Assembly: GCF_015390235.1 (NCBI RefSeq)
Contig: NZ_VUOH01000001.1
Span: forward strand, 806,001-870,000
DNA length: 64,000 bases
Direction of reading: 5' to 3'
DNA from: Quadrisphaera sp. INWT6
Lineage (GTDB): Bacteria; Actinomycetota; Actinomycetes; Actinomycetales; Quadrisphaeraceae
Shown: piece after piece, positions 8,589-17,420 of the stretch
How positions within the stretch are numbered: position 1 is the stretch's first letter
Layout of the letters: each line of letters opens with the position of its first letter
Translations under genes and position numbers: made by a program
Notes under the pieces: model-generated
Told to the model about the DNA's origin: nothing
The model's database searches: none
What the model saw: the letters and a program-made list of their open reading frames with translations, nothing else

Positions 8589-9074
8589 CTACCGCGGCTG
8601 CGCGACCCGGCCGGTGCGCAGGTCGTACCGGACCTCCGTGCCGGCCTGCCGCGCCTCCCGGCCCGCCGTAACCAGCGCCACCACCAGGCCGGCCTCGGCC
8701 AGCAGCGCCAGCAGCCAGGCACCGGGCATCCCGAGGTCGCGCCGGTCGAGCTCGGAGCTCATGCCCACCGTGCAGACGGCCAGGTAGAGGGCGACGACCG
8801 CGACGGCCGCACACACGTGGCGCAGGGCGCGGAGCCCGGCTCGTGTGGGGCGGTCGGTCGCCGTGGTGAGGTGCGACCAGCGCCAGGCCAGCGCCGCGGT
8901 GACCAGGACGAGCACGCCGCCGCCGGCAGCAGCGAGGTCGAGCGGGAGCCGGAGCCCCTCCAGCTCCGGTGCCTGGGCGGCGGAGACGACGCCGAGGTCG
9001 TGCGTGGCGAGCAGCCCGCCGACGACGGCGACGGGGACCAGCAGCAGAGCTGCGCGCAGGACGCGGTGCCTCAT
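8589..9074 (-). CDS. Four-segment integral membrane protein of unknown function
   Basis: 161 residues with four hydrophobic stretches (about residues 5-25, 45-65, 85-107 and 118-138), a short acidic external loop after the third and a basic tail ending RVAQPR. I recognise no family. It lies 41 bp upstream of the aminotransferase start in the same direction, so co-transcription is possible. ATG 9074 is preferred; a GTG three codons upstream is possible. Confidence 0.6.
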   Translation of the reverse strand: MRHRVLRAALLLVPVAVVGGLLATHDLGVVSAAQAPELEGLRLPLDLAAAGGGVLVLVTAALAWRWSHLTTATDRPTRAGLRALRHVCAAVAVVALYLAVCTVGMSSELDRRDLGMPGAWLLALLAEAGLVVALVTAGREARQAGTEVRYDLRTGRVAQPR

Positions 9075-9158
9075 GTGGATCACACGTCGGACGCTAGGGG
9101 CGCCGCGGGCCCTGCGGAGCGGTCTCCACGACCCCTGCGCAGGACCCGCACACGGGGC

Positions 9159-9317
9159 TCAGTCGCGGGTGACGACCAGCAGGCCGTAGATCACGCCGGG
9201 GATGTGGCCGAGGAGCTGCAGCAGGAAGGCGATGAGCACCTTGGAGCTCGGACCGTCCTTGATGAGCACCGCGATGAAGGGGAAGAAGAAGCACAGGACG
9301 ATCAGCAGGATCTTCAT
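9159..9317 (-). CDS. Pmp3/YqaE family small hydrophobic protein
   Basis: 52 residues with two membrane segments joined by a short polar loop, MKILLIVLCFFFPFIAVLI and the family block LLQLLGHIPGVIYGL. Pmp3/UPF0057 proteins sit in the plasma membrane and are linked to membrane potential and salt or cold stress in other organisms. The ATG at 9317 starts right at the conserved region. An upstream open extension is Arg-rich and is taken as non-coding. Confidence 0.82.
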   Translation of the reverse strand: MKILLIVLCFFFPFIAVLIKDGPSSKVLIAFLLQLLGHIPGVIYGLLVVTRD

Positions 9318-9578
9318 GGGGTGATCGTCATCCCGTCGTGCGCGATCCGCTCGTCGAGATCGACACCTCCCAGCGGGGCGTCGCCGTCCCGTCATGTCCC
9401 GGCGGTCTCCTCGCAGCGGGCGACGATCGAGAGCGTCACGCCGCTGACCCTGCCCGACCGCCGGAGGCGGGTGCCACCTGGTTCCGCGTCCCGCCGAGCA
9501 CGCACAACGGTCGTCGAACGGCCCTCCGACGGGTCTCGGCTGGTCTTGTGCATGCTGGGCGGGACGCTGGACCGGGCG

Positions 9579-10274
9579 TCAGCGGCGGCGCTCCTCCCGC
9601 AGGGGCTTCACCGACGCCGGCACCGCGTCGCCGACCACCTCGGGGTAGGTGCAGGTGAACCACCCGCGGTAGCCGACCAGCGGCCCGAAGCGCCGGTTGG
9701 TGACCCGGACGTCGATGGTGAAGCGCTCGCGGTCGTCGTCGTAGGCCTCCCGCAGCTCGGCGGTGCCCGAGGCGAGCATCGGGAAGCGGAAGCCGACGGG
9801 ACCCTCGTAGAAGCGCTGGCCGTCCGAGGTGAGGCGCAGCGCGCCACCGTCGTCGACCCGGAGCCGCAGGTCGACGGCGAGGTGCTGGTGCGTACCGAGG
9901 TAGTCGAGCACCCGCCCTGAGCCGGGGCGGCCGTCGTGGGAGCCGTCGACGAGCGTCGCGTCGAAGCGGCGGCGGCGCCCGGGCGCGACCTCGAACGTGC
10001 GGACCACGGTCAGCGTCTCGCGGCCGAGGGAGTCGGTGTACGCGAAGTTCTCGACGGTGAACGGGACGTCCGTGGCGGCGTCGGGCACGAGGATGTTCCG
10101 CCACGCGCCGACGTGCAGGAACGGGAGCGTCCACGCCGGGCCGTGCCACACGTCCTCCATGACCCCGCGCCCGACGCAGCTGTAGCCCGCGGCGGTGCTC
10201 GCGCCGAAGCGGCGGCGCAGCTGCGGGTGCAGGCGGGCGGCGTCGTCGCCGAGGGCGTGCAGGACCACGCTCAC
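9579..10274 (-). CDS. DUF4166 domain protein
   Basis: 231 residues from the GTG at 10274, which overlaps the stop of the upstream gene (GTGA) and is preceded by GAAGGTGG. The start LHPQLRRRFG and the VWHGPAWTLPFLHVGAWRN and GWFTCTYPEV blocks fit DUF4166, a domain of unknown function that sometimes occurs fused to saccharopine-dehydrogenase-like enzymes. The tight coupling to an SRPBCC protein suggests a lipid-related or small-molecule role, but no substrate can be named. Confidence 0.72.
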   Translation of the reverse strand: MSVVLHALGDDAARLHPQLRRRFGASTAAGYSCVGRGVMEDVWHGPAWTLPFLHVGAWRNILVPDAATDVPFTVENFAYTDSLGRETLTVVRTFEVAPGRRRRFDATLVDGSHDGRPGSGRVLDYLGTHQHLAVDLRLRVDDGGALRLTSDGQRFYEGPVGFRFPMLASGTAELREAYDDDRERFTIDVRVTNRRFGPLVGYRGWFTCTYPEVVGDAVPASVKPLREERRR

Positions 10275-10978
10275 CTGCTGCCACCTTCTCGGGTGGGGCG
10301 GCGGCCACACCGCCAGGCGCTGGGGACGGGCGCCGGGGTGGGGGCAGCCAGTGCTGCGGCGGCGAGCGCGACCGAGAGCAGCGGCCGGCGGCGCCGCAGC
10401 GCCCCCGCACCGAGGAGGCCGAGCGCGAAGCGGGCCGCCGTCCACGCCAGCGCCAGGTCGCGGCTGCGCTCGGGGGTCTGGCCGTGCTCCGCCCAGAGGC
10501 GGAGCCTGTCGAAGCTCCACGCCGTCGCCCAGCCGACCAGCGGGCGGGTCAGCCACGGGTCGAGCGCGGCGCCGAGGCGGCCCCATCCGGGGCGGTAGTC
10601 GTACCCGGTGGTGAAGCGGGTGCGGCCGTCGGGCTGGGGCGCGTAGCGCCAGTACCCGGCACCGCTGGAGAGCGGCGAGAGGCGGTCGGCCGGGGAATCA
10701 CCGGCGGCGAAGCGGAGGGCGGAGGTGCCGGCGCCGTCGCCGCCCCGGCGCTCGGCGGTGCTCGTCCCGGTGCCGCGGACGGTGAGCAGCGGCAGCCGGG
10801 GGTGCGGCAGCGCCAGGGCGTAGGTGAAGCGCTGGTGGCCGTCGGCGTCGGTGCCGTCGGGCGTGATGGAGCTGAAGCGCAGGTCCCAGCGGGGGTGGTG
10901 GGCCGTGTCCTGGGTGAGGTGCCAGAGGCGGTCGGGCGGACCCGCGACGGCTGTGGTCACCCAGACCTGGCGTCCCAT
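10271..10978 (-). CDS. SRPBCC (START/polyketide cyclase-like) family protein with C-terminal membrane segment
   Basis: 235 residues. The N-terminal part (VWVTTAVAGPPDRLWHLTQD) and a helix near residues 145-180 (LDPWLTRPLVGWATAWSFDRLRLWAE) fit an SRPBCC ligand-binding fold. Residues 195-225 are Ala/Leu-rich and may form a membrane segment. ATG 10978 starts the domain directly. Its stop overlaps the next gene by 4 bp, so the pair is one translation unit. It diverges from the hypothetical gene at 11027 with 48 bp between starts. Confidence 0.7.
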   Translation of the reverse strand: MGRQVWVTTAVAGPPDRLWHLTQDTAHHPRWDLRFSSITPDGTDADGHQRFTYALALPHPRLPLLTVRGTGTSTAERRGGDGAGTSALRFAAGDSPADRLSPLSSGAGYWRYAPQPDGRTRFTTGYDYRPGWGRLGAALDPWLTRPLVGWATAWSFDRLRLWAEHGQTPERSRDLALAWTAARFALGLLGAGALRRRRPLLSVALAAAALAAPTPAPVPSAWRCGRRPTREGGSR

Positions 10979-11026
10979 GGCCGCGACCCTAGTGACGTCG
11001 CGGCTGTGCCGGTGCCAGGCTGGATC

Positions 11027-11653
11027 ATGGCCCCGCCGTCGTCCTTCCCGGAGTTCGTGCCGTCCGACGACCCCGACGAGGAGGAGCCGCCCTTCCAGCC
11101 GGCCGACTGGTACGGGCCGCCCCACGGCGTGCGGCCCGGTGTGGCGGACCTCGGGGTGGAGGTCGGGCGGTCGGAGTCGACGGTGGTGAGCCTCCAGGGG
11201 GCCGAGGCCTACGCCTCCGGGGTGGTCCTCGACCTGGCCGTCCACGTGCGGGAGCGGGGCCGCGAGGCCCGGCGGCGGGTGTTCGCGGCGCTCGACCTGC
11301 ACCACGGGCGGGGCCAGCTCGACCTCTTCCTCGGGGCCGGAGGGCTGCGCTGGGGCGTCGAGCTCGCGGACGGCAGCAGGGCGACGACGCTCGACGAGAG
11401 CCCCTGGAACGAGCGTCCCGAGGACGCCGACCCCTCTGACTGGAACCCCTCGCACCCGGTGCTGGACGGGGTCGGCCGGACCCAGGTCTGGTACGACAGC
11501 TGGCGGCGGGGGATCTGGCTGTGGCCCCTCCCGCCCCTGCCGACGATGCGGGTCGTCTGCGCGTGGCCGGACCGGGGGATCGCCGAGACGTCGGTGGAGG
11601 TGCCGGTCACTGCGCTCCACGAGGCTGCGGCGCGGGCCACCCCGGTGTGGTGA
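11027..11653 (+). CDS. Hypothetical protein, acidic and Trp-rich
   Basis: 208 residues with an acidic, Pro-rich N-terminus (FPEFVPSDDPDEEEPPF) and a Trp-rich C-terminal half (WYDSWRRGIWLWPLPPLPTMR). No signal peptide or membrane segment is visible. The overall pattern resembles small uncharacterised actinobacterial proteins with a beta-rich fold, but I cannot assign a family. It diverges from the SRPBCC-DUF4166 pair, so a shared promoter region is likely. Confidence 0.62.
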   Translation: MAPPSSFPEFVPSDDPDEEEPPFQPADWYGPPHGVRPGVADLGVEVGRSESTVVSLQGAEAYASGVVLDLAVHVRERGREARRRVFAALDLHHGRGQLDLFLGAGGLRWGVELADGSRATTLDESPWNERPEDADPSDWNPSHPVLDGVGRTQVWYDSWRRGIWLWPLPPLPTMRVVCAWPDRGIAETSVEVPVTALHEAAARATPVW

Positions 11654-12097
11654 GGCCGCTGTGGTGCCGGAGGGCGACCCGCCGAGGATGCCTGACGAGC
11701 TCGCGCTGCCGCTCAGGCGGCAGGCGGCGGCCCTTCTGCATGCTGGAGGGGACGCTCGGCCGCTGACCCGCCGCCGTCAGGCGGGGCGGAACGAGGCCAG
11801 CGCGGCGACGCAGGTGTTGCCGCCGTTCATGGTCACCACGCACTGGTCGTCGTGGACCGCGTCCGCGGGCCGACGCTGGCCCTCGGTGACCACCACCGCA
11901 GGGCCTGTGACGCCGGACGGGCAGAACCAGGGCGAGCTGCCGCCGCGGGCCCCGCCGGAGGGGTTCTGCCCGTCGGGCGTCACGCCGCGGGGCCCGCCGG
12001 ACGGGGTGCCGGGAGAGGGCTCCGCCGTCGTCCCCGGCGCCTACAGTGAGGGGCCTTCCCCGACCTGCTCCGCCCGCTCCACGGAGGTCCTCGACCC
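11654..12097. other. 444-bp region without a supported gene; contains a 22-bp inverted repeat
   Basis: Arms 11907-11928 and 11962-11983 are complementary at 21 of 22 positions around a 33-base loop, giving a strong potential hairpin upstream of dnaE. A 24-base segment at 11733-11756 repeats one at 9545-9568 with three mismatches. A 68-codon reverse frame (11777-11983) ends in a cysteine-containing stretch (QCVVTMNGGNTCVAALASF) that could be a short peptide, but its first half is just one arm of the inverted repeat read through, so I do not call it. The dnaE promoter should lie near the right end. Confidence 0.5.
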
Positions 12098-15000
12098 ATG
12101 CCCGCTGGTGACTCGTTCGTCCACCTGCACAACCACACCGAGTACTCGATGCTCGACGGTGCGGCCAGGATCGACGAGCTGTTCGCCACCGCCGCCGAGA
12201 TGGGCATGCCGGCGCTCGCGACCACCGACCACGGCTACATCTTCGGGGCGTACGAGTTCTGGAAGGCCGGGCGCAAGCACGGGGTCAACCCGGTCATCGG
12301 CCTCGAGGCGTACCTCACCCCCGGCACGGCCCGCGGTGACCGCACCCGCGTGAAGTGGGGAGACCCGAGCGCCGGCCGCGACGACGTCTCCGGCGCCGGC
12401 GCGTACACCCACATGACGATGTGGGCGCAGGACACCGCCGGCATGCACAACCTCTTCCGCATGGCGAGCCTCGCCAGCCTGGAGGGGCACTTCTACAAGC
12501 CCCGCATGGACCGCGAGCTGCTCTCCACGTACGGCCAGGGGATCATCGCCACCACCGGCTGCCCCTCCGGCGAGGTGCAGACCCGCCTCAGGCTCGGCCA
12601 GTACGACGCCGCCGTCGCCGCCGCGGCCGACTTCCGCGACATCTTCGGCGCGGGCAACTTCTACTGCGAGCTCATGGACCACGGGCTCGAGATCGAGACC
12701 CGGATCCAGAAGGACCTGATCCGCCTCGCGAAGGACCTCGGCCTGCCGCTGGTCGCCACCAACGACCTGCACTACACGCGTCCCGAGCACCACGAGGGCC
12801 ACGCCGCGCTGCTGTGCGTGCAGTCGGGCTCCACCCTCGCCGACCCGAACCGCTTCAAGTTCGACGCCGAGGAGTTCTACCTCAAGAGCCCGGCCGAGAT
12901 GCGCCACCTGTGGCGCGACTTCCCCGAGGCCTGCGACAACACCCTCGCCATCGCCGAGCGCTGCTCGGTGGAGTTCTCCGAGGGCATCGGCACCTACATG
13001 CCGCGCTACCCCGTGCCGGAGGGGGAGAGCGAGGACTCCTGGTTCGTCAAGGAGGTCGAGCGCGGGCTGCAGATGCGGTTCAAGGGCGCCGTCCCCGAGG
13101 AGAGCCGCAAGGTCGCGGAGTACGAGATCGGCGTCATCACCGGGATGGGGTTCTCGGGGTACTTCCTCGTCGTCGCCGACTTCATCCGCTGGTCCAAGCG
13201 CAACGGCATCCGCGTCGGGCCCGGCCGCGGCTCGGGCGCGGGCTCGATCGCCGCGTACGCCCTCGAGATCACCGACCTCGACCCGCAGCGCCACGGCCTG
13301 ATCTTCGAGCGGTTCCTCAACCCCGACCGCGTCTCCATGCCCGACTTCGACATCGACTTCGACGAGCGCCGACGCGGCGAGGTCATCAAGTACGTCACCG
13401 AGAAGTACGGCGAGGACCGCGTCGCCCAGATCGTCACCTACGGCACGATCAAGGCCAAGCAGGCCGTCAAGGACGCCTCCCGCGTGCTCGGCTACCCCTT
13501 CGCCATGGGCGACCGGATCACCAAGGCGATGCCCGCCGCGGTGATGGGCAAGGACGTCCCGCTCTCCCAGATCTTCGAGCCCACCCACAACCGCTACGCC
13601 GAGGGCGGCGAGTTCCGCGCCCTGTACGAGGCCGAGGCCGACGTGCAGAAGGTCGTCGAGACGGCCAAGCAGCTCGAGGGCCTGAAGCGCCAGTGGGGCG
13701 TGCACGCCGCCGGCGTCATCATGTCGAGCGACCCCCTGCTCGACCTGATCCCGATCATGCGCCGCGAGCAGGACGGGCAGGTCATCACGCAGTTCGACTA
13801 CCCGAGCTGCGAGTCGCTCGGCCTGATCAAGATGGACTTCCTCGGCCTGCGCAACCTCACGATCATGGACGACGCCGTCCGGCTCGTGGAGCGCAACCGC
13901 GGCGAGAAGGTCGTCCTCGAGGAGCTCGAGCTCGACGACCCGGGCACCTACGAGCTGCTGCAGCGCGGCGACACCCTCGGCGTCTTCCAGTTCGACGGCG
14001 GCCCGATGCGCTCGCTGCTGCGCCTCATGCGCCCCGACAACTTCGAGGACATCTCCGCTGTCGGCGCGCTGTACCGCCCGGGCCCCATGGGCGCGGGGAG
14101 CCACACCAACTACGCGCTGCGCAAGAACGGCCAGCAGGAGATCACGCCGCTGCACCCCGAGCTGGCCGAGCCGCTCGCGGAGGTCCTCGGCACGACGTAC
14201 GGCCTGATCGTGTACCAGGAGCAGGTCATGTCCATCGCCCAGACCGTGGCGGGCTTCAGCCTCGGCCAGGCGGACCTGCTGCGGCGGGCGATGGGCAAGA
14301 AGAAGAAGTCCGAGCTGGACAAGCAGTACGAGAAGTTCTCCGGCGGCATGCACGAGCGCGGCTTCTCCGAGGCCGCGGTCAAGGCCCTGTGGGACGTGCT
14401 GCTCCCGTTCTCCGACTACGCGTTCAACAAGGCGCACTCCGCGGCGTACGGCGTCGTCTCCTACTGGACGGCCTACCTCAAGGCGCACTACCCGGCCGAG
14501 TACATGGCCGCGGTGCTCACGTCCGTGCGCGACGACAAGGACAAGTCGGCGCTCTACCTCAACGAGTGCCGCCGCATGGGCCTCACCGTGCTCCCGCCCG
14601 ACGTCAACGAGTCGATCGCGACGTACGCCGCCGTCGGCCCCGACATCCGCTTCGGCCTCGCGGCCATCCGCAACGTCGGCGAGAACGTCGTCGAGGCGAT
14701 CGAGAAGGCCCGCCAGGAGAAGGGCGCCTTCACCAGCTTCGGCGACTTCCTCGCCAAGGTCCCCGCCGTCGTCTGCAACAAGCGCACTGTCGAGTCGCTC
14801 ATCAAGGCCGGCGCCTTCGACTCCCTCGGCGACAAGCGGCGCGCCCTGCTCGCCGTCCACGAGGACGCGGTCGACTCCGTCGTCGGGCTCAAGCGCCAGG
14901 AGGACAAGGGCCAGTACGACCTGTTCGGCGGGCTCATGGGCGACGCCGACGGCGGTGACGGCGAGGGCGGTGGCTCGCTGCTCAGCGTGGCGATCCCCGA

Positions 15001-15646
15001 CATCCCCGAGTGGGACAAGAAGGAGCTGCTGGCCCGCGAGCGGGAGATGCTCGGGCTGTACGTCTCCGACCACCCGCTGTTCGGGCTGGAGCACGTGCTC
15101 ACCTCGGCCGCCGACTGCTCGGTGGCCGCGCTGCTCACCGACGAGTCGCGCCAGGACGGCTCGATGGTCACCATCGCCGGGCTCATCACCGGCCTGCAGC
15201 GCAAGATGACCAAGCAGGGCAAGCAGTGGGCCATCGCCACCGTGGAGGACCTCGGCGGCGCCGTCGAGGTGCTGTTCTTCCCCTCCAGCTACGAGCAGTT
15301 CGCGCACCTGCTGGCGCCCGACGCCGTCGTGGTGGTCAAGGGCCGGCTCTCCCGCCGCGACGACGTGCCCTCCCTGCACGCCCAGGACCTCACCCTCCCC
15401 GACACCTCCGTCGCCGCCGACGGCCCGGTGGTCATCACGCTGCCCGAGCAGCGCGTGACCGAGCCCGTGGCCGAGAAGCTGCGCGGGGTGCTGCAGTTCC
15501 ACCGCGGCCAGACGGCGGTGCACCTGCGGCTGGTGACCACCGACAAGCAGGTCACCACCTGCCTGGCCGACGCGCTGCGGGTGACCCCGTCGCCGTCGCT
15601 CTTCGGTGACCTCAAGGCGCTGCTGGGGCCGAGCTGTCTCGTCTGA
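12098..15646 (+). CDS. dnaE: DNA polymerase III alpha subunit (replicative, DnaE1 type)
   Basis: 1182 residues, full length. Domain order: PHP exonuclease-like domain (HLHNHTEYSMLDGAARIDELF at the start), the polymerase palm with catalytic PDFDIDFDERRRGEVIKYV near residues 414-432, HAAGVIMS and SLGLIKMDFLGLRNLT in the fingers, a helix-hairpin-helix region (VGENVVEAIEKAR), and an OB fold near residues 1020-1090 (VTIAGLITGLQRKMTKQGKQWAIATVED). It performs chromosomal DNA synthesis with the beta clamp. The intact frame over 3.5 kb shows that this part of the sequence is accurate. The C-terminus ends soon after the OB region, as in DnaE1. Confidence 0.97.
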   Translation: MPAGDSFVHLHNHTEYSMLDGAARIDELFATAAEMGMPALATTDHGYIFGAYEFWKAGRKHGVNPVIGLEAYLTPGTARGDRTRVKWGDPSAGRDDVSGAGAYTHMTMWAQDTAGMHNLFRMASLASLEGHFYKPRMDRELLSTYGQGIIATTGCPSGEVQTRLRLGQYDAAVAAAADFRDIFGAGNFYCELMDHGLEIETRIQKDLIRLAKDLGLPLVATNDLHYTRPEHHEGHAALLCVQSGSTLADPNRFKFDAEEFYLKSPAEMRHLWRDFPEACDNTLAIAERCSVEFSEGIGTYMPRYPVPEGESEDSWFVKEVERGLQMRFKGAVPEESRKVAEYEIGVITGMGFSGYFLVVADFIRWSKRNGIRVGPGRGSGAGSIAAYALEITDLDPQRHGLIFERFLNPDRVSMPDFDIDFDERRRGEVIKYVTEKYGEDRVAQIVTYGTIKAKQAVKDASRVLGYPFAMGDRITKAMPAAVMGKDVPLSQIFEPTHNRYAEGGEFRALYEAEADVQKVVETAKQLEGLKRQWGVHAAGVIMSSDPLLDLIPIMRREQDGQVITQFDYPSCESLGLIKMDFLGLRNLTIMDDAVRLVERNRGEKVVLEELELDDPGTYELLQRGDTLGVFQFDGGPMRSLLRLMRPDNFEDISAVGALYRPGPMGAGSHTNYALRKNGQQEITPLHPELAEPLAEVLGTTYGLIVYQEQVMSIAQTVAGFSLGQADLLRRAMGKKKKSELDKQYEKFSGGMHERGFSEAAVKALWDVLLPFSDYAFNKAHSAAYGVVSYWTAYLKAHYPAEYMAAVLTSVRDDKDKSALYLNECRRMGLTVLPPDVNESIATYAAVGPDIRFGLAAIRNVGENVVEAIEKARQEKGAFTSFGDFLAKVPAVVCNKRTVESLIKAGAFDSLGDKRRALLAVHEDAVDSVVGLKRQEDKGQYDLFGGLMGDADGGDGEGGGSLLSVAIPDIPEWDKKELLAREREMLGLYVSDHPLFGLEHVLTSAADCSVAALLTDESRQDGSMVTIAGLITGLQRKMTKQGKQWAIATVEDLGGAVEVLFFPSSYEQFAHLLAPDAVVVVKGRLSRRDDVPSLHAQDLTLPDTSVAADGPVVITLPEQRVTEPVAEKLRGVLQFHRGQTAVHLRLVTTDKQVTTCLADALRVTPSPSLFGDLKALLGPSCLV

Positions 15647-15654
15647 GGCCCCTC

Positions 15655-16173
15655 GTGCCGGCCGCGGGGCCGGTGCTGCTGGGCCTGCTCGTCGGGCTCG
15701 CCTGGTGGCTGCTGGCGCCGACCGGTCCGGTGGTGCTGCTCCAGGGCGGCACGGTGCTCTCCCAGGTCGACCCCGAGCAGAGCGCCGCGCAGGACGGCGT
15801 GCTGGTGCTCCTCGGCGCCGGCGCGGGGCTGCTGTGCGGGCTGCTCGCGGCGGTGCGCCCGGGGGGCTCGCCGACCCGGCGCAGCCTGCTGGTGGTGGCG
15901 GGCTGCCTGCTCGGGTCGGCGCTGGCCGCTGGGCTGGGGGGCCTGCTGGGCCCGCCGTCGGTGGCCTCGCAGCTCGCGGCGGGGGCCACGCCCGCTGAGG
16001 GGCTCATCAGCCCGCTGGTCGCCCACAGCACCGGGGTGCTGCTGGTGTGGCCGGCCGCGGCGGCGCTCGTGATGTGCGCCGGTCACCTCGCCGCCGCGTG
16101 GACCGGCTCCTCCCGCGCCCGCGCCGAGGCGGAGGCCGCTGGCGGTCGGCCGGAGGACGTCAGCGGCGGGTGA
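15655..16173 (+). CDS. Integral membrane protein of unknown function downstream of dnaE
   Basis: 172 residues from the GTG at 15655, 8 bp after the dnaE stop and probably co-transcribed. About four hydrophobic segments lie near residues 6-25, 48-65, 77-100 and 121-145, with a basic Glu/Ala-rich tail. An externally placed loop, LLQGGTVLSQVDPEQSAAQD, between segments 1 and 2 resembles small uncharacterised actinobacterial membrane proteins. The 3' end overlaps the convergent rlmC by 14 bp. Confidence 0.66.
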   Translation: MPAAGPVLLGLLVGLAWWLLAPTGPVVLLQGGTVLSQVDPEQSAAQDGVLVLLGAGAGLLCGLLAAVRPGGSPTRRSLLVVAGCLLGSALAAGLGGLLGPPSVASQLAAGATPAEGLISPLVAHSTGVLLVWPAAAALVMCAGHLAAAWTGSSRARAEAEAAGGRPEDVSGG

Positions 16174-17329
16174 GCTGGACGAGCACCTCGGCGTGCTCGG
16201 TCTGCGGGAACATCGCGAACAGCCGCCCCCGCACCGGCGCCCACCCCGGCAGGGCCTCGAGGTCGCGCGCCAGCGAGGCCGGGTTGCAGCTGGAGTAGAC
16301 GAGGTGCCGCGCCCCGCCCTCAGCGGCGGGGCCGTCGAGCCAGGCGCAGAGCCGGTCACCCAGCCCCCGCCGCGGCGGGTTGACGACGACGACGTCGGGC
16401 GCGGCCCCCTGCTGCTCCGCCCAGGCGGTGGCGTCGGCGGCGGTGAACCGCGCGCGCGACGCGTCGAGGCCCAGCGCGGCTGCGGCGTCCCGGGCCGCGG
16501 CCACCGCCTGCTCGCTCGTCTCGACGCCGACCACCTCGCGCCCGGGCCCGGCGACGTGCAGCGCGAAGCCGCCCGCGCCGCAGTAGAGGTCCCACACCTG
16601 CAGCGGGGCGGCGCCGTCGTCAGGCTGGTGGGCGGCCCCGGCGAGCTCGTCGACCCAGGCGGCGACCTGCCGGTACAGCTGCCCGGCGACGTCGGTGTTG
16701 GTCTGCAGGAACCCCTGCGGCCGGGTCAGCAGCGCCACCGAGCCCTGCCGCACCGGGAGGCGGGTCTGCTCGGTGAGCGGGACCTCGACGTCGCCCTCCA
16801 GCAGCGCCGCGTGGGCGGGCAGCAGGTTGGCGGAGACCACGCGCACGCTCGGCAGCTGCTCCAGCAGCCAGGGGAGGTGCTTGCGGACGCGCGGCAGCGA
16901 CTCCGTCGACCGGAGCACGAAGCGCACCAGGAGCTCGCCGTCGTCGTTCGTGGTGACGTGGACGTGCTTCAGCTCGCCGCGGCGGGCGGGGACGTCGTAC
17001 GGCACGAGCCCGGCGCGGGTGACGAAGGCCCGCAGCGGCTCCATCGCCGCGGTGACCGACGGCGGGTAGAGGCCGCAGGCGACGAGGTCGACCCCGCGGC
17101 CGGCGCCGTCGAGGATCCCGAGCAGCGGTGCCTCGACCGTGCCGCTGACCACCATCTTGGCCCGGTTGCGGAACCCCTCGGCAGGGCCGGTGGCGGGGGC
17201 GAGCCAGTGCGGCACGGTGGGCAGGAGGGCCGCCACCCTCTGCTGCGCGTCCGCGACCTGCACCTCCTCCGGGACACCCATCAGCGTGCACGAGCGGCAC
17301 GCCCCGGCGTCGAAGTAGTCGCACTGCAC
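16160..17329 (-). CDS. rlmC: 23S rRNA (uracil-C5)-methyltransferase, RlmC/RumB type
   Basis: 389 residues. The N-terminal cysteines (C3, C11, C14 in MQCDYFDAGACRSC) plus a later Cys (LVACGLYPP) form the Fe-S site typical of RlmC. The SAM-binding motif WDLYCGAGGFALH, VVVNPPRRGLG and the catalytic YSSCNPASLARDL follow, and the end MFPQTEHAEVLVQLTRR is the TrmA/RumB family terminus. It methylates U747-type uridines in 23S rRNA. A TRAM domain is absent, as expected for RlmC. It is transcribed away from the YceI gene at 17421. Confidence 0.92.
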   Translation of the reverse strand: MQCDYFDAGACRSCTLMGVPEEVQVADAQQRVAALLPTVPHWLAPATGPAEGFRNRAKMVVSGTVEAPLLGILDGAGRGVDLVACGLYPPSVTAAMEPLRAFVTRAGLVPYDVPARRGELKHVHVTTNDDGELLVRFVLRSTESLPRVRKHLPWLLEQLPSVRVVSANLLPAHAALLEGDVEVPLTEQTRLPVRQGSVALLTRPQGFLQTNTDVAGQLYRQVAAWVDELAGAAHQPDDGAAPLQVWDLYCGAGGFALHVAGPGREVVGVETSEQAVAAARDAAAALGLDASRARFTAADATAWAEQQGAAPDVVVVNPPRRGLGDRLCAWLDGPAAEGGARHLVYSSCNPASLARDLEALPGWAPVRGRLFAMFPQTEHAEVLVQLTRR

Positions 17330-17420
17330 GGGACATCCTCTCGCGGCCGGCGGGGGAGCTGGCGGCTACCGTGGAGCAGGTGGACACCGACACCTCGGTC
17401 GAGACTCCGGTCGACGCGCC

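Noticed and set aside
11777..11983. 68-codon cysteine-containing peptide upstream of dnaE
   Set aside because: Its first half is one arm of an inverted repeat, there is no ribosome site, and I have no conservation evidence.
12041..15523. Very long open frame on the minus strand opposite dnaE
   Set aside because: It is antisense to a fully conserved gene, has no domain, and is rich in Val/Glu/Ala/Gly/His as expected for a GC-rich shadow frame.
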